This document shows, piece by piece, positions 24,901 to 35,078 of a stretch of 64,000 nt of DNA. A program made the position numbers and the translations under genes. The DNA comes from Magnolia sinica. Taxonomy: Eukaryota > Streptophyta > Magnoliopsida > Magnoliales > Magnoliaceae. The notes under the pieces were generated by a model, which saw nothing but the letters and a program-made list of their open reading frames with translations, had not been told where the DNA came from and did no database searches. The stretch covers positions 21,364,001-21,428,000 of the forward strand of contig NC_080574.1 of the NCBI RefSeq assembly GCF_029962835.1. The letters are read 5' to 3'. Every line of letters starts with the position of its first letter. The stretch's first letter is position 1.

Positions 24901-27900
24901 TTTGCATAAGGGCCCACACCAATTGCAAAATAGCCTGAGTTTTGGCTCGATGATTCAAAATTGCCTAGATTCTGTATGCATAACATGGTGGGTTGTCCAT
25001 GCAAATCAAAGGTGTGCATTCCCTTGCAACTTGTACTCCTTGGTGTGGTCTGCCTGATTCACGTATGATTTTCTGGCACTGGAGTTAACATGCTTTGATG
25101 CATTTGACAGACATGTTGGATCTCATTCATGCATCAGGTGGGCCCCACATCTTCCTGGTACCACCATAGCTCATGGTGGTACCAATACCACCGAATTAAG
25201 CCCCTGAAAAAATAACACATTTTGGATTGCTAAAAAAAAGTACCTTTTAGATCACTAATTCAGAACATCTACTTTTGTTTAAGTTGGATGTTTTCTTACT
25301 ACTGATAAACAAATTTCTTACTTTATATGAAAACCTCACCCTTTAACATCAATTGGGTTTTGGTTTTCTTGGTCAAATGGACAAATATTACTGCAACAAG
25401 TATAATGGTAGTCGAATGTAGTTAGCCTGACGTCACCGGTGATGAACATGTTAGAGTATATTAGGTAGGTTAGGATATTGTCTCTTTTATTAATACCTAT
25501 CTATTAAGATCTCCTTAGATCTTTAAAGATCTCAATTTTCTTCTATATATTCTTGTCATTGTTAATGAAATAAGCAAGTTATAATTTTTTATTTTTAATT
25601 AATTAATTAATTTATTTTTTAAATGCAGGATGGGTGATCTAATCTAGAATGATGTGCTGAAACTAAATAACGGATTAATTAAAGCATTCAAAACACAAAT
25701 AAAACCACTCTATCACAAAGTTAAAGAATCCAAGTAACAAAACATGTTTCGGTTCAAAGCTGTAAACAAACCCACAATGCAGATTTAATAAAATATGAAT
25801 TGATTAGGATCAAGGTGTTCTTTAACGGCCACCATCGTTATTGTTATGATACGGGCCGTATCGGCTGTTACAGCCCCCGTATCGGCCGTTACGACCATTT
25901 TTTATTTTTTGAAAAATGTGCTTCCTGGACTGTTACGGGCCTGTTACGGGACCAATACGGGGCCGTTACGGCACGTTTTTCTGTAATGGCCGTTACGGCC
26001 ATTTCGACCTCGTAACGCGTAACGGTTATGACCGTTACCGTAACGTAACGGCCGTTACGTAACCGATTTGGAATACCATGATTAGGATCTATGGAAGGTA
26101 GGACTTCCATCTAGCATAGGGATTAATCTTGCTTCAAAGGGAATCACCTGTCCTAGTTAGGGTTAATTTTAGGAACTAAGAAATTTGGAATTTAGATTAG
26201 GGTAGTTAGGATTTGAGAATTAGGGTTTCTGATTAGGGTTTGGGGAATCTAGGTTATAGGATTGGGCTTTAGGGTTTTAGGCTTAACGGTATTGGTTTTA
26301 AGGAGAAAGGAACAATGATTAAAGAGGGAAAGAAATGGGAGAGAGGCAAATTACACGGAAATTTCTCCCAATCCGTTGTCCTGTTTTAGCCATTTTCGGT
26401 AGGATCAAAGGCGGGTTCCGTGAGACGAAAGGTTGTTGAAACTGTACAGTTTTTCCAGCAACACGGGACCTCTAAAACCAATCTAAGGATGGTCAATTTA
26501 GGCTACTATGGCTTAAGGGATGATCAATAAAAGGTTTACTTATCATGTTTAAGATCATCTAGAGGTTTAAGTTGTTTTGGGTTAAGGGTTAGGGTTACCA
26601 AGGCACCGCATTTACCTGTTCTTTGCTCCTTGATGCTTCACCTTCACTTATATCTTTGGTCTTCAGCTTCAAAGGGTTTAACTAACTACATGACACAAGG
26701 ACTCACGTGATTGACAAATAGGATGCATAAATCAATGTACTAACAATCTTTCCCTTTGTCAATTACATGACAAAAACCTAACCTAGATCATGTTATGGTC
26801 CATGCCAATGACATATCAAAACAACACAAAATATTACATGTCCAAGATACAATTATATACAAATTTAAATACACAGCTCGAGACACGTAATATTAGCAGT
26901 GCTCCCCCATAATTGCTCCCCCTATCTCATCAATTCCAGCAAATAACAAACCAATCATGTAAAACATAATTAAAGTTGTGTTGAGGCAAAGATATGACTA
27001 TCAAGTTCAAATCCTCTACTGTCGCCAAAAGGCTACCCATTCTAGATTTACAAATAAGTTCATGTTCTTGGGTAACCTTAGCTTTTCCCTTGTAGGAAAA
27101 CATCATTCCAAGGCACCTTCGAATCTTACTCTAGGCGGTTAAGCCTTTCAGGAGGAACCCTCTATGATACTAATTGAAATTGCACATGGTGGGTCCACGG
27201 GATATGTGCAGGGGGGGTCCAATCGCATAAACTACAAAGGATGTGGCAATTAAGCAACTAGTCTATAAACATGATAGTGTACATGTGTGTGGGATGTGCT
27301 ACCTATCAATTACTAGCATTCATCTGATCATACATACATGTAATTAAACATTCAATCACATAAGCATAATTAATCAAGTGCTCAAAGACAATTTCAATCA
27401 CAAGCACGTATAGTAGTTCGGTTTCCCTACTCCACTCTCAATGGATGCACTCAACGCATGAGTGTATCAGATTTCACTATCGGAGGTTTTAAATTAGGTT
27501 CATTTCTAACCTTTACAATCCTACACAAGGACCGGCTCTTGCAAGAGACTCTACGTGGTTTTCTATAGGCTTGCCATAAACCTTGGTCATACATAAGAAT
27601 TTACTGACGTACACTCTTGCCGAAGCCTCCCGTTAGATACTTAAGTTGGTTTTCTATTGGATAACTAACAACCTTAGTCCTAGTCCAAGGACCTATGTTT
27701 ACACTTGCCGGATGCTCTCATGGAGAATAACACGTACACACCTGTGTCCGATGAATTTGACCCTACACAAGCGCCTAGGTCTTACACAAGAACCTATCGA
27801 GTTTGGGTCACAAACACTCACCCTCAATCCTACACAAGGAAAGAGAGTATGGACTCACTCAATGACACTTATCGAATTGAGCCCCTTGATGTGTCGTTCC

Positions 27901-30900
27901 TGAGTCGCTTCTTCAAAGCTCTCCCTTGCTTGAATCCGCTCCTAATTGCTCACCTGATCATGATGTCGATGTATTGCCAATGCTTTAACTCCAAGATCAA
28001 ACACATTGCATGCGATGCTCCAATGTGGTGACTAAGGTGATGGGAGGTAGGGTAAATCTTCTACAACTAATGGGAGTTGTAATGCCTAGGAGATTCACCA
28101 AGAAGGGTCTTTTAGATGATTTAGACAAGGATATACCTACAGAGGTTGGGTTTAAACTCTAGAGAATGGTGGAGATTGAGTTCATCTTCAATATTGAGGT
28201 TGGAATTCTCATTAAAGTGGTAAAGCTCAAGAAGATGAATCAAATCTCATGGAATATGAGGCTTAGGATGTGAGATATGATTCAAGATTCACCTAAGCTT
28301 CATTTGCACAAAAAACCCTTCAAAATGCCTAAAGACCGGATCTCCTATATAAAAAAATTGAGTTCCAACAGTCATAAAACGGACAGAAATGGCTAGTCTT
28401 CGACCGCAACGAATTTAGGTTCGGTTGCACCGAATTAGACAAGAAAGCCGTTGGACAGACGTGGGCACTTTCGGTCGCATCGAAAGTGGTCTTCGGTGAG
28501 ACCGAATGTGTCACTTGGTTGCAGCCGAATTACCCAGAATTCTGAGCCCAACCTGCACCACACATTCTTTGATTGAAATGAGACTTTTTCTCCACTCCGG
28601 AAATTCCAACAGACAGACGATAGATTTCCAGTCGGGGAGAGCGGAACGAGAGACCTTGCTGAACCTTCACAAAAACAGCCAATTGGAAAGCAATAGTCAT
28701 GCTTGTAATCCTCCAAACTACCAACAAATGAAACTATACCATTTGATCCCTTTCTCACTTAGTTAAAATTGTAATAAAAAATTAATCATGGAGCACTAGT
28801 TCGTTGTTATGTTTTAGCCGTTTTCAGTCGGACCGAAGGTAGGTTCGGTGGGACCGAAGGTTGCTGAAATTGTGCAGTTTTTTCAGCAACACAGGACCTC
28901 CAAAGCCAATCTAAGGATGACCAATTTAGGTTCCTATGGCTTAAGGGGGATGATCAATAAAAAGTGTACCTATTAGATTCAATATCACCTAGAAGTTTAT
29001 GTTATTTTGGGTTAAGGGTTAGGGTCACCAAGGTACCTTATGTACCTGTTCTTTGCTCCTTGATGCTCCACCTTCACTTGTGTCTTCGGTCTTCAGCTTC
29101 CAAAGGCTCAACCGACTACATGACACAAGGACTCACTCGATTGACAAATAGGCTGCATAAATTAGTGTATTAACAGGGTTCCGTACGGTTGTACGGTTAT
29201 GATGAGTTTAGGTTTAGGTGGGTTTTGGAGATGATTGGGATAGGTTTAGAGGGAAACGAAAGGAAAATAAATGAATAAAGAGAGAGGGAGCTCGAGGGTG
29301 GTAGAGAGAGAAAAGAAGAGAAAAGTGTAGATAATACCTTAAAAGAAGAGAATAAGAGAGAGATAAGATGGAATCACTTCATAGCTTCACACTAACCCAA
29401 TCACAGGAGGTTTTCTTTGCTCGAGCAAAAGTGATTTTTTTTTTTTATATATAATATTCAATACATCATAATGCTAGGGCATTCACACGCCCATTCCTTT
29501 ATAGTCTTTTGGGGGTTTTTTTTTTTTTTTTAACAAAATTACTCCTATGGCTAAAAAAAGTCCAAAATACCCCCTAAATCAACTATAACATAAAACAACC
29601 CACAAAATAAATAAAATAACTAAGAAAACAACTAAACTAAAGTCCCATAATGTCCACAACCAAGATGGGCCAATGATCAAAATGCGCCAATGGTCCAGAT
29701 GATCCAACGCGCGAAACCCAATGGTTTGATGCAAGTGTCCACTCAATCCAATGGTCTAGATTTGTTCAATAAGCTCCTATATGCAACTTACATGCATCTT
29801 TCCAGTATGGGGTTTTCAAAGATGCATAAACATGCATGTGGAGTCTTCCAACGCGGTTACGTCCTCGATCTGGGCTCCAAATAATGATCATCTAACCATA
29901 GAGATGCTGGAATTGGGGCCAAAGATCTCTTCCTCTGGTATACTCTAACTGCCGCTCAGATGTCCTCATCAATTTTCCACAATGTAGTCCTTGTGGTTTA
30001 ACAAAACATTTATCTATATCTATGTGCATTGTATTTATAATGCCCATATACACATACAATTCTGGTACATACACATCGCACCTTAGCTCTCATGCATCCG
30101 CATGTTTGCAAGCATGCATATACCATGTAAACTCCACAATCCCCCTTGACTGACACAATGAATGATTTGGTTAATATTTTGATATTGGAAAATTCAGGAG
30201 CTGAAACAATTTCAACACAACCTGAGAGTCACGGGAGGAGAATAACATGAGATAGTGATGAAAATGGAGATGGGGCTACACGATTAAAATTATTTCTTGA
30301 TAATGTGAACTTAGCCAAGTAGCCGCGTTAGCCCTGCCAATTATGCATACAACTAGAACGCCTCAATTTCTGTGGTAGAATCGGATGACATAAATATGTT
30401 ATAAATGAATTTCCTGACACCGGTCCTTTGCAGTATCTCTCTGTTTAAAGATTTTATTTTATCTTATTTTTTAATTTATGTGGTATTCTTGGATATCCTG
30501 TTCTGCTGTCATTTGGGTGTTAGAAAGGGAATAGAAAGATCTTGTTTGTGATTTTATTTTTATTTTTCCTTTTTTCTTTCATTAGCTTCAAATTTTGGTT
30601 CCAATGGCTGTATGTTATGTTAGGATCTCATTTGTGATCTTCTTTCATTCTATCAGTTACTTTTACAGTATGCCATTTCTAGTGTTTATATATAGCTTGT
30701 TGCATCTAAATGAATTGGCATGATTAAAAATGCAGGTTCATCCAAATGTTCCATGCATGCTGTTTACTCCAATCTGTCCACACTCCCTTTCATTTAGGCC
30801 TGTGATACTTCCAGATTCTGCACAACTTGAATTAAAGGTGAAACTACTTTTATCTTCTGTTACATTATCCATATCTTGCTGTTGTTTTCACTTTCCTTAT

Positions 30901-33113
30901 TTATCAATGATAGTAAATTTCGAGGAACATATAACTGAGGAAGGAATTGATATATGGTAGTGAATGAGTAAAATTAGCTGAACTAATCGGTTTCTTGACT
31001 TGCATAGTTGCATGTGGGGGAAACCACCTCGGGCGAAAGATTCCACCCAAAACACAACCTTTGCAACTAACTCGAATACATGCTTCCTAGAAGGAACTTT
31101 CCCCTTTGGTCCAAGAGGAATTATAGGATCTTCAGCCCGAAGAGAGGCACAGCGCACTCAGGCTTTCAATTTGGACAAGTGGGCCCATGGTTCCAGGAAA
31201 TTAGCATGTTGGGCCCCACCATGGAAGGTCCATGCCCCAACATCTCCACAAGGGGTCTATCTAAACTTTCAGATTATTGCCTGCAATGGAAAGGAGAAAT
31301 GTAGTAATGGTCCACACTCAACTGAAAAAAAAAACCCAAGATTGATGACTAGGACTTTTCCAACTTGGGCGTTTTCTGGGGCATGGCTCATGCACAGTTG
31401 ACCGAACAGATCTATGGTATGGATAACTAAACCAATAAACCATGAGAACACTTGTTCAAATCTGAATACCTAACCATACTGTGCATGTTCTCCGGTTGTG
31501 GTCCTATATAGTCCCTTTTGCTCCAGCCCTACTCACTTCTAATAATTGGCTTCATGATTAGCTTATTACTTAATTCCCGCCTCATTCACATTAAGGACCC
31601 AATCACACTCCAACTCAAATCAGGAAACACCTTGATTTCCAACCTATCTTAACAACCTTGGTCACTAGACTATTTCATCATCAACATCTTAGACTTTCTC
31701 CCAGAATTTTGTTGGCTTTTGGTGGTAGATTGGTAAAAGTTTTTGATCAGCTTCCCACTGAACATTAACCTTCCTCAATTATCCACGGTCTAGGAACGGG
31801 CCATGTCAGAGGATCACATTGACACCACTGTCATGCCAACATGGTCCCACCCAGTATTGATCCTCAGTTGTACGTGTATGCCCCAAAGGGGGAGCAAACA
31901 TAGCACGGTTGCAGTGGGGCAGTTACCAGGTAAACCGCTAAGTACTAGTAGTTGGCCGAACAGACAAGTTCCACACCGCACCTTTCCACAATTGTTGCAT
32001 GCCTACCCATAGAGGAAAATTTGTGAATAGATGATGTCTAGAGCATGCAGTGACAAGTGAGCCTGATGAGCGTAAGGTTGTTACTTAAAGAAAAATAATA
32101 TCAATTAATACTAGGATACATCTCAAAAAAAAAAAAAAACTAATATTTGTACTTGTCAATGCTGGAGTAATCTTATCAATCTCTTTTGATAGTTTTCAAG
32201 GCTAAGTTATCTAGCTGTTTCTGTTTGTCTTGTTGTGCAAATAAATCTTTCTTCTGCAAATTTTTTCTGAGTGGGGACATGATCAGCTGTTGGACATCAA
32301 TGGTGTAACTTTGCTATTAGTGGCCCTTATTTACCATCTGCTCAGATCAGATGGTTATAGGAAGTGAACCCACTTGCTTTGGCTTTTAAACGGTGGGTTC
32401 TTGTTACTATCTGATCTTGACCAGGCAACATAAGCTTGTCAATAGTGGAAGTTTCAGTTCTGGTGTACCATACCAGATCATTCCTTTTCTGAATGTGGTG
32501 AGTATCCATTAATTTCACAACTTGCTAACTTGGTTGACAGCTCTAGTCAATTCATCTTAGGAAGTAGTAAAAGTAATTGGAGCTGGTTGACTCAGCTTGT
32601 GCAACCAGCAAGTGGGTCACAAATCAGCATTTTAATTAGGTCTTCTCTATCAAATACTTTAGGTTCTGAAATAATAAAAGATTTTAGCTCGCATGCTTGT
32701 GGTTTCAGTTCACATCAGGCTACCATTCTCTATCTTTCGCTCTCTCTCTTTTGGGTAATTGAAGTTTGTCTGAAGTTGTATCTAATGTGCTTTTGAGCCA
32801 TTGCTAATTTTCCTTGCATTTTATCATTCTATCTGGTCTTAAGTGGCATGATAGATTATCATCCTTCTTCCAAATTCAGTTTTGGCTGTTTCACACATGG
32901 ATTCAACAGATACCAGAGGATACACGAAGTAATGCATGGGTGTCATTCGATGGGAAGAGAAGGCAGCAGCTCTCAAGAGGAGACTCAATTCGGATATCCA
33001 TGAGTCAGCATCCTCTGCCCACGGTCAACAAACGCGATCAAACAGGTGATTGGTTCCGTAGCTTAATACGCTGCCTGAACTGGAACGAGCGGCTAGATCA
33101 GAAGGCCCTGTAA
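15699..33113 (+). CDS. NADK2: NAD kinase 2, chloroplastic (eight coding exons)
   Basis: Phosphorylates NAD+ to NADP+ using ATP, supplying the photosynthetic NADP(H) pool in the plastid stroma. Coding exons: 15699-15956, 18873-20843, 21689-21810, 21913-22054, 22156-22380, 22684-22758, 30736-30837, 32910-33113. All junctions are GT-AG, phases agree, and the joined frame has 1032 codons without a stop, close to the approximately 985 of the Arabidopsis enzyme. Order of parts: an Ala/Arg/Ser-rich transit peptide (about 1-80), a conserved N-terminal plant extension starting [20 protein letters not shown], a phosphatase-like fold segment (about 290-390), a low-complexity linker, a conserved [20 protein letters not shown] block, and the C-terminal catalytic domain. 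Catalytic signatures: [13 protein letters not shown] (GGDG at about 797-800), FNLGSLGFL (about 819-827), and [16 protein letters not shown] (about 909-924). The end [16 protein letters not shown] and [13 protein letters not shown] is as in orthologues. The Arabidopsis protein binds calmodulin through its N-terminal extension. The basic stretch near 374-390 is a candidate here by inference. Confidence 0.97.
16715..16965. repeat. Dispersed repeat R1, intron 1 copy
   Basis: Shares about 250 bp in the same order and orientation with 33955-34205: 'caatccatattcagaa', 'taatattatgcatg', 'tataaaac' and 'gatcctac' blocks. Copies are clearly diverged. No terminal motifs or coding sequence seen. Confidence 0.65.
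17064..17900. repeat. Dispersed repeat R2, intron 1 copy (interrupted by a SINE)
   Basis: Blocks in order: 'atatcgacgataacggccga', 'ccattggttcttcatg', a T-run with 'ttgagactaatttcgaagta', then (after the SINE) 'cacatacactctaatttcg' and an inverted AAATTGGGGAAATTTT / AAAATTTCCCCAATTT pair. The same blocks recur in reverse order and strand at 24205-24810 and 37195-37600. Confidence 0.65.
17572..17755 (+). mobile_element. tRNA-derived SINE, resembling Au-SINE at its 3' part
   Basis: Has a Pol III B-box-like GAGGGTTCGATTCCCCTCC after a weak A-box region ('caaatggtcttcacc'), then a 3' body with GCAGGGATTAGTC and GGGGACACCCTATCTT, and an A-rich tail with AAT repeats. The GGGATTAGTC and GGACACC phrases are those I know from the plant Au-SINE family; assignment is from memory of that family. 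It splits repeat R2 between 'cgaagtatt' and 'cacatacactc', so it is younger than R2. Confidence 0.7.
17980..18120 (+). repeat. Dispersed repeat R2, second partial copy in intron 1
   Basis: T-run, 'gtcaattgaggctaatttcg', then uninterrupted 'atcacatacactctaa'. This gives the empty-site version of the R2 segment that the SINE has split 300 bp upstream. Confidence 0.6.
18120..18410 (+). repeat. Dispersed repeat R3, intron 1 copy
   Basis: Contains 'ttagttcagccaaacaatgc', 'gatgtgcactt', 'ttaaagtctttttt', 'cccaatgcttccccgtgttt' and 'gataccgatatttt'. The reverse complement of the same series lies at about 22935-23235 in intron 6. Confidence 0.6.
18873..20843 (+). CDS. NADK2: NADK2 exon 2: N-terminal regulatory extension and phosphatase-like segment
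   Basis: 657 codons in one exon, acceptor TTTGCAG|ACC, donor AAAGAG|GTATGA, phase 0 at both ends. It holds the plant-specific part of the enzyme. [18 protein letters not shown] and [10 protein letters not shown] resemble the start of a dual-specificity-phosphatase fold, and [18 protein letters not shown] (about 366-383) its phosphate-binding loop. The middle (about 390-640) is polar and low in hydrophobic residues, probably disordered. It ends with [20 protein letters not shown], highly conserved. Confidence 0.95.
21689..21810 (+). CDS. NADK2: NADK2 exon 3
   Basis: Acceptor CTGTAG|GTTGCT, donor ACCAG|GTAATG. Encodes [20 protein letters not shown] and then [14 protein letters not shown], the entry to the catalytic domain. 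Ends with two bases of a split serine codon. Confidence 0.93.
21913..22054 (+). CDS. NADK2: NADK2 exon 4: GGDG motif
   Basis: Acceptor ATCCAG|TGACC, donor CATACT|GTATGT. Completes the split serine codon and encodes [19 protein letters not shown] plus [12 protein letters not shown], the ATP-phosphate-binding signatures of NAD kinases. Confidence 0.95.
22156..22380 (+). CDS. NADK2: NADK2 exon 5
   Basis: Acceptor CCACAG|TTTGAA, donor ACCAAA|GTAAGA, 75 codons. Encodes [20 protein letters not shown] and [20 protein letters not shown], the central part of the catalytic domain with the conserved NE-VVDRG motif. Confidence 0.95.
22684..22758 (+). CDS. NADK2: NADK2 exon 6: TPTGSTAYS motif
   Basis: Acceptor TTTTAG|GTGCAA, donor TCCATG|GTAAGC, 25 codons. 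Encodes [20 protein letters not shown], the glycine-rich NAD-binding motif. It is followed by the 8-kb intron 6. Confidence 0.95.
22935..23235 (-). repeat. Dispersed repeat R3, intron 6 copy, inverted
   Basis: Read on the minus strand it repeats the intron 1 copy block by block (gttcagtcagacaacgcata, gtgcacttgtttttta, cccaatgttccccatgtttc). It lies opposite in orientation to the copy 4.8 kb upstream. Confidence 0.55.
23380..24130 (+). mobile_element. LTR-like segment, possible solo LTR
   Basis: Has features of a retrotransposon LTR on the plus strand: a TATA-like TATTTAAAGG near 23917, then 'ttattatcaatcaatc' and a short downstream region. A 20-bp phrase (TTTACTATTTATAGTAAGTT) occurs twice (about 23694 and 23838). 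Boundaries and target duplication were not found, so it may be a fragment. Confidence 0.35.
24205..24810 (-). repeat. Dispersed repeat R2, intron 6 copy, inverted
   Basis: On the plus strand the blocks run in reverse: 'aaatttcaaaatttcccc', 'agagtgtatgttatgatg', 'gaatacttcgaaatacgg', 'catgaagaaccatgg' and 'gatatatcggccgatattgt'. It is the mirror orientation of the intron 1 copy. Confidence 0.65.
25430..25600. mobile_element. Short LTR-like fragment
   Basis: TGTTAGAGTATATTAGG is a common copia LTR beginning in plants, followed by 'tctatatattcttgtcattg' as in an LTR promoter/R region. No second copy or end is identified in the window. Confidence 0.3.
25820..26070. repeat. Dense block of GGCCGTTACGG-type palindromes
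   Basis: About 250 bp filled with variants of GGCCGTTACGG, ATCGGCCGTTACG and TTACGTAACG in both orientations, including TAACGCGTAACG and CGTAACGTAACGGCCGTTAC. It is CpG-rich against an AT-rich background. The self-complementary units could fold into hairpins. No coding sense. Confidence 0.6.
26377..26755. repeat. Left direct terminal repeat
   Basis: Contains TTTTCGGTAGGATCAAAGG and GTTCCGTGAGACGAAAGG, decayed versions of the TCGG..GACCGAAGG palindromes kept in the right copy. Confidence 0.6.
28805..29175. repeat. Right direct terminal repeat
   Basis: Carries two well kept palindromic modules, TCAGTCGGACCGAAGG and TTCGGTGGGACCGAAGG. Related modules (TTCGGTTGCACCGAA, TTCGGTGAGACCGAA) also occur just inside the element at about 28420-28510. 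Confidence 0.6.
29180..30735 (+). other. 3' part of intron 6, no gene
   Basis: Purine-rich stretch (29230-29360), T-runs, and sequence without recognisable protein or element. It ends with a normal acceptor, AAAATGCAG. Confidence 0.5.
30736..30837 (+). CDS. NADK2: NADK2 exon 7
   Basis: Acceptor ATGCAG|GTTCAT, donor TTAAAG|GTGAAA, 34 codons. Encodes [20 protein letters not shown] and [14 protein letters not shown], the conserved segment after the TPTGSTAYS motif. Confidence 0.95.
30838..32909 (+). other. NADK2 intron 7 (2.1 kb)
   Basis: GT-AG intron. It has MITE-like phrases (gtgggcccatggttcc, ttgggccccaccatgg near 31180-31230) and an A-run near 32130, but no element with defined ends and no coding sequence. 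Confidence 0.6.
32910..33113 (+). CDS. NADK2: NADK2 exon 8 and stop
   Basis: Acceptor TCAACAG|ATACCA. 67 codons and TAA. Encodes [31 protein letters not shown] and [16 protein letters not shown], ending DQKAL as in other plant NADK2 proteins. Confidence 0.96.
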   Translation: MPEDTRSNAWVSFDGKRRQQLSRGDSIRISMSQHPLPTVNKRDQTGDWFRSLIRCLNWNERLDQKAL

Positions 33114-33119
33114 TTAATA

Positions 33120-33950
33120 GAAGAAACACTGGTAACCCAGACATTGTAAATGCTTGTACAGAAGAAAAAGGAAGTACATATATACAAGGTTAAAGAGAGA
33201 TTATATTCATTCCCCTTCACATTGGATCCCTAGAAGGGTTGCCCCAAATCTTCATAAAATCCCAAATGTATTTCATATACTGCCTTTATATTCAATACGC
33301 AAAACGGCTGCATATCTTGCATTCCCCGCTTCAATGATAACAGATGAAATAAATCTTGCTGCCTTCTCTTTTCTTTGCATTTCATTCAGAACAGTCACCA
33401 CCCACACCGATTGTTTTATATAGTGTCACCTAAATTGCCACCCGACATTTTATGCTCCAAATCCCGCCATGCGGATTGCGAGTCATTTGTGATCAGGATC
33501 AAGGTTACCTAGGTCGTGGGTCACTTTGGTACATGGTCCAGGAACGTGTATGCGGTGTGCTTCTTCCTCCAATACGTACACTAGGGGTAGGATCATGTGC
33601 ATCAGTCCATATACTGTGTTTGCAATATCGTTCTATGCATGACCTCATATCGCAATTTATATATGAAATGATGAAAGTTGTTGTTATAGATCCTACATGG
33701 TTAGTGTTGTATTATAACTAAATAAATAAAGTTATAAATCTCTACATTGTAAATATAAATTTGCATTAACTGAATCAATAGTGAGAACGAAGTGCCCTAA
33801 TTCGGGTCACTAAAAATATCGATCTGGATTGGAAATAACCCATAATCTCAAACGCTCAATCCAGAAAATAAATTGCTGGGGGTTTTGTTTAGGTAACATT
33901 GATCCGCAATTTTTTCCGATCTGAAATTATGGTTTTACACTCAAGTGCAG
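33120..33950. other. 3' UTR and spacer
   Basis: No second gene is recognised after NADK2; open frames here are short and unlike any family I know. Confidence 0.4.
33348..33353 (+). terminator. Candidate polyadenylation signal of NADK2
   Basis: AATAAA about 235 bases after the stop codon, a usual distance for a plant 3' UTR. Other AATAAA copies occur near 33720, so the choice is tentative. Confidence 0.3.
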
Positions 33951-33954
33951 ATTT

Positions 33955-34205
33955 ACTTGTAATGCCAATCCATATTCAGAATATAGAGATGTATAGTTTA
34001 ATTTATGCAACTGCATAGTACATGCATACATATAATATTATGCATGGGGGACGTATAATAATGATATTCGTTATTTGATAAATAATTACAATTTCATTTC
34101 GTATATAAAACTGGACTGTATACCTGATATAGACATACATGATCCTACCCCCACGGTATCGCACATTGGAGGAAGTCATGTACCGCATACTCGTTCTTGT
34201 GTGAG
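33955..34205. repeat. Dispersed repeat R1, copy downstream of NADK2
   Basis: Same orientation and block order as the intron 1 copy: 'ccaatccatattcagaat', 'taatattatgcatggg', 'gtatataaaac', 'gatcctac' and 'ggaggaagtcatgtacc'. Confidence 0.65.
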
Positions 34206-34467
34206 GTGATATGCTATCCAGGAGACTGTGTATGACCTTTTTTTTTTCCCCAAAGCAGAAAATGGGTGTGTGCAAAGTGACGGGTTGGGGTTAACTGTTA
34301 TGGCAAACCTTGTTCTTGGAAATTTCTGGGTTCAGGAATTTCTTGGGAATTTTTAAGATTTTGGAGGTCTTTTCAAGATATTATTGGAAAATCTCATTGA
34401 AAATAAAAACTAATAATTCTAATTATAAATTGATAAATAATCTTTAAATTTTAAATATGCATGTATA

Positions 34468-34759
34468 TAGAGCTAGGCAGGGGACGACTCGACTCGCATG
34501 ACTCGACTTGTCCGACTCGACCCGAACCGAGTAGGCTTCGCCCAATCCAAACTCAAACCGAGTCGAGTTTGAGTTACCCAGTAACTTGACCTGACTCGAC
34601 CTAAAAATTGATCTGGTCATACTTGACTCGATCCGAAACTGACTCAACTTGGATTCGGGTATACATATAATAAAAAACCCCGACTTGATCCCAAACTTTC
34701 TCTTCCTCCCTCATCCTCCTCATCTTTCAATCCCGTCAACCACCCACCTCCATCACCAC

Positions 34760-34809
<50 letters not shown>

Positions 34810-35078
34810 CCACGCCCACCACCACCCTCCTCTTTCTCTCTCCTCTCCCCTCCCTCCCTCATCTCTCAATCGGAATCAGTGCTAAATCGAACCAACTCGG
34901 TTCTTTTAACTGGGTCAGACTCGGTCCGGATTAGTCCAGGCCAGACCCGAATTCGGATTGGTTTAGGCATGCTGGACTCAGTACCAAGTCGAGTCGAGTT
35001 CGGGTCAGGCCTATTTCAAAATTGGATCAAGTCGGGTCAGCCCTAACTCTGTCCGACTTGACTCGATGCCTAGCTCTA
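34468..35078. mobile_element. Non-autonomous hAT-type element with TAGAGCTAGGCA termini
   Basis: Perfect 12-bp inverted ends (TAGAGCTAGGCA and TGCCTAGCTCTA) flanked by CATGTATA and CATTTATA, an 8-bp target duplication with one mismatch. The arms are full of GACTCGACTCG / CGAGTCGAGT phrases in both orientations, so the element can fold back on itself. No coding sequence. A CT microsatellite sits in the middle. Confidence 0.75.
34763..34804. repeat. (CT)n microsatellite
   Basis: About 21 uninterrupted CT dinucleotides inside the hAT-type element, in a C/T-rich stretch. The serine/leucine and arginine/glutamate frames across it are artefacts of the repeat. Confidence 0.95.

Larger units (their letters stand above)
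26377..29175. mobile_element. Non-coding element with direct terminal repeats (LARD/TRIM-like) in intron 6
   Basis: Two direct repeats of about 375 bp (26377-26755 and 28805-29175) begin TGT.. and end ..TAACA and are alignable over their full length: 'caatctaaggatg', 'ggcttaaggg', 'ttttgggttaagggttaggg', 'acctgttctttgctccttgatg', 'acatgacacaaggactca'. I estimate roughly four fifths identity by eye. The 2 kb between them has no gag-pol sense. This fits an old non-autonomous LTR retrotransposon. A clean target duplication and primer-binding site were not found. Confidence 0.6.
22759..30735 (+). other. NADK2 intron 6 (8 kb), expanded by repeats
   Basis: GT-AG intron between two phase-0 exons. 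Contents in order: R3 inverted copy, an LTR-like segment, R2 inverted copy, a short LTR-like piece, a TTACGG-palindrome block, a non-coding element with direct terminal repeats, and AT-rich sequence. No coding exon is missing, because exon 6 ends GGSM and exon 7 continues [10 protein letters not shown] as in orthologues. Confidence 0.9.

Noticed and set aside
31000-31401. A 133-codon plus-strand frame in intron 7 of NADK2
   Set aside because: No family resemblance, MITE-like phrases inside, and NADK2 exons 7 and 8 join perfectly without it.
34644-34885. Arg/Glu-rich and Ser/Leu-rich open frames across the CT run
   Set aside because: They are translations of a microsatellite; no family resemblance or splice context.
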